Made by a program: the position numbers and the translations under genes
Notes under the pieces: model-generated
Told to the model about the DNA's origin: nothing
What the model saw: the letters and a program-made list of their open reading frames with translations, nothing else
The model's database searches: none
Part shown: positions 8,101 through 8,960 of the stretch, piece by piece
How positions within the stretch are numbered: position 1 is the stretch's first letter
Layout: the number at the start of each line of letters is the position of its first letter
Assembly (NCBI GenBank): GCA_016199605.1
Contig: JACQGJ010000085.1
Coordinates: 1 to 8,960, forward strand
Reading direction: 5' to 3'
From: Armatimonadota bacterium
GTDB lineage: Bacteria > Armatimonadota > Abditibacteriia > CG2-30-59-28
DNA length: 8,960 bases

Positions 8101-8354
8101 ACTGTCCCGGTCACCGCCTGCGGCTCCCGGACAATCGACAGTTTCGCTCCGGAGATCTTCTGGAGGTAATGCTGCAACTCGAAGGCCGCCAGTTGCGCGG
8201 ACGCAGTCGGCTTTTCCGCAAGGACAATCGTGGCCTGAGCCTTGCCGCTTTTTGCGAGCACAAGCGGTTTCGCCTCTCTGGCGAACACCACGCCGTGCGG
8301 AAGCAACATGATTGAAAACAGCAGAATCCTGTGAAGTTTCATTAATGTTTCCAC
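5175..8354 (-). CDS. Secreted DUF4838 protein with alpha-glucuronidase-like N-domain and CBM9-like domain (copy 2)
   Basis: The frame gives 1059 residues from GTG at 8354, five bases after GAGGAG. An ATG at 8342 (1055 residues), preceded by a weaker GGTGG, is an equally possible start. Either way an N-terminal signal peptide is present: KLHR, then LLFSIMLLPHGVV, with a VFA cleavage site. The domain order matches copy 1: GH67 N-like (about 35-195), DUF4838 (about 240-620, with FGESHPDWFS, CGCPLC near 337-342, ATWDYL near 439), CBM9-like (about 628-830, with FSDDSIELFVDP), and a C-terminal beta-sandwich ending EMDNMRVTQL. In one block of the CBM9-like region 50 of 60 residues are identical to copy 1. 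The acidic residue after the conserved Trp is Glu in copy 1 and Asp here. It starts nine bases after the stop of the upstream oxidoreductase, so translation is probably coupled. An extracellular glycan role is inferred. Confidence 0.88.
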   Translation of the reverse strand: METLMKLHRILLFSIMLLPHGVVFAREAKPLVLAKSGKAQATIVLAEKPTASAQLAAFELQHYLQKISGAKLSIVREPQAVTGTVILVGESSTAQKLGYTNDTFAQQEYAIKTFPNALLLMGYDHPLFAEINYAEFNSIYGAVYDPIGTCCAVYDFLENTLGVRWYYPNEEIGEFIPASATIAVKGLNIRRKPDAPNRPIYPLYSNTEQLYFTDWDQPKKFQGSWVNARTSLLYWIRHKFWGGGLRYIGTHAFDGYGAAFGESHPDWFSTKSYAKMKQLNYQSEIQPCLSAPGFFEEVVQVARDYFDGKPEPFPGAYRGAEGNFFSVAGMNDNTNMCGCPLCRPQYRNDVGPGGDASNYVWGFANRVAREVRKTNPNAMISGLAYFNYTLPPKGLVFEPNVAVTFCKFYEGYSDKNYQERDYQRISEYVNENKAKFFATWDYLLHPWMTEWAFPCLVPHVHANDVRRLGAIGNFLGGFNQFLYITCYSGDNPGGVAWASPVLDFMNMYWRMKLYDNFNFDIDKGLDEYYQEFFGPGAPGMKKFYTAMEDRWMELGGGGESRSWWGKLGTPEFLKEVTGYIQQAIKATAEGSIYRKRVELIDTGILQHMVKARTRYEGSAMSEFAPIGTAAVAHTNTSVTPDNWADDATWANSLPNEIQKTIDNEPVPQKTVLKLAYDNNYLYIQARCLEPKVSQMKATIREKDVGGFSDDSIELFVDPSGKGETYYQFCINSLGAVYDAWENPKAVGATATITWDSGLKVKTATDKDYWEMRAALPFANLVKKTPQPGSTWRFNLCRNRWTEQDKPPFSGWSATLGGFRNPERFGIITFNASEDRGKTLWNCDFESSAFASESGESPLIGLDGWYEDTSYANQGWDKSWKVVDRGGNHVAACDINATCPSTVVPMHAVQVSPGVVSVEVDYKRNIVTGIMPALIVTDANWKHFGYMYAYLGRGDLVEIKLPDIGKDFGNDHHGLDKFSDPGKWFGLKMVINTAKKQITGYIRSGSGEWVQLNKTPLPYHSPEAKGTQLFIGIGSYKHKAVDNNLLEMDNMRVTQLSVAE

Positions 8355-8359
8355 CCCAT

Positions 8360-8365
8360 CTCCTC
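8360..8365 (-). promoter_or_regulatory. Ribosome binding site of DUF4838 copy 2, overlapping the upstream stop codon
   Basis: The minus strand reads GAGGAG, whose first two bases are the last two of the TGA stop of the oxidoreductase gene. It lies five bases before GTG at 8354 and seventeen before ATG at 8342. The overlap suggests translational coupling and favours the GTG start. Confidence 0.55.
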
Positions 8366-8960
8366 ATTCGCCGGTGTAGCCGACGCTTCTCCACACCTCA
8401 CGCGCTCGCGCCACCTGTCTTTGGGTTGGCGTGATCTCGCCACGCACGCTCGGCCAGGGATCGCCCTCTTTCCGCCGGGTCGGATCCGGACTCCAATGGT
8501 CGTTGGCGTACTGCCGCCTCACGGACGCCTTGCGCAGATCAGGAACTTCAACTACGTTCGAGTCATTCAACGCGGAACGGTACGCGAGCGGACCGATGAT
8601 CGACATCGCCACGCCGCGGTAGACGTCGAGGTACGGTTGCTCGTTCTTACGAATGGCCTGGGCGAAGTGATAGTTCACGAAAAAGTCTGCGCCCGCGTGA
8701 GCCGTTTGAATGGCCTGTTCATGGAACTTCGCAAACCGTGGCGAATAGATCTGCTCGGTCGGCTCGGTTTGTCTCCGGTGGAACTGCTCCTGACGGAGGC
8801 TGACCATCATCTGATCGCCGTGCCGCAGGTTCTCGATGGTGCCGCGGCTCCCATGGATACGCACCCATACATTGTAGCCGCTGAGACGATACTGGAGCAA
8901 CTTGGCGACTCCGCCATTGTCCATCCGTACCATGATCACCGAGGCCGCGTCGTTGCGCCA
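8364..8960 (-). CDS. Gfo/Idh/MocA family oxidoreductase, C-terminal part (N-terminus outside window)
   Basis: The frame is open to the right edge, giving 198 residues of the C-terminal part. The GTG at 8939 is internal, because coding continues upstream as WRNDAASVIMVRMDNGG. The segment VWVRIHGSRGTIENLRHGDQ is the usual second-domain beta-sheet stretch. FVNYHFAQAIRKNEQPYLDV, then YRGVAMSIIGPLAYRSALND and VVEVPDLR form the C-terminal helical signature of the long members of this family common in planctomycete-type genomes. These enzymes usually oxidise or epimerise sugars and sugar derivatives with NAD(P), and some relatives are GH109-like. The cofactor-binding loop and EKP motif are outside the window, so activity cannot be judged. 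It is the first gene visible in the block, with its stop nine bases before DUF4838 copy 2. Confidence 0.87.
   Translation of the reverse strand, partial: WRNDAASVIMVRMDNGGVAKLLQYRLSGYNVWVRIHGSRGTIENLRHGDQMMVSLRQEQFHRRQTEPTEQIYSPRFAKFHEQAIQTAHAGADFFVNYHFAQAIRKNEQPYLDVYRGVAMSIIGPLAYRSALNDSNVVEVPDLRKASVRRQYANDHWSPDPTRRKEGDPWPSVRGEITPTQRQVARAREVWRSVGYTGE

Overview
The window is a minus-strand gene block from an accessory carbohydrate-degradation locus in a moderately GC-rich bacterium. Secreted DUF4838 proteins, long Gfo/Idh/MocA oxidoreductases and propeller-type putative glycosidases side by side suggest the PVC group (Planctomycetota, Lentisphaerota, Verrucomicrobiota) or similar polysaccharide degraders such as Hydrogenedentota or Armatimonadota. 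The sequence alone does not settle the phylum. Start sites carry clear Shine-Dalgarno sequences (AAAGGAG, GAGGAG).

In transcription order (right to left): (1) 8960-8364, the C-terminal part of a Gfo/Idh/MocA oxidoreductase, cut by the window edge; (2) 8354-5175, a secreted 1059-residue DUF4838 protein; (3) 5155-4497, a damaged stretch holding a surviving ribosome binding site and ATG, a transposase-like helix-turn-helix relic on the opposite strand, and a broken Gfo/Idh/MocA pseudogene that lacks its NAD-binding N-terminus and has an internal deletion with a frame change; (4) 4410-1237, a second secreted DUF4838 protein that is a close paralogue of the first along its full length; (5) 1193-1, a TTG-initiated beta-propeller protein resembling the GH43/GH32 clan, running off the left edge.

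Genes are closely spaced (8-43 bases at the intact junctions), so the block reads as one transcription unit. The likely theme, by inference, is extracellular recognition or cleavage of a glycan by the DUF4838 proteins, followed by processing of released sugars by the propeller protein and the oxidoreductase. The most interesting points are the tandem DUF4838 duplication, with divergence concentrated in a few loops, and the decayed oxidoreductase between the two copies. No RNA gene, CRISPR array, intact insertion sequence or convincing terminator was found.
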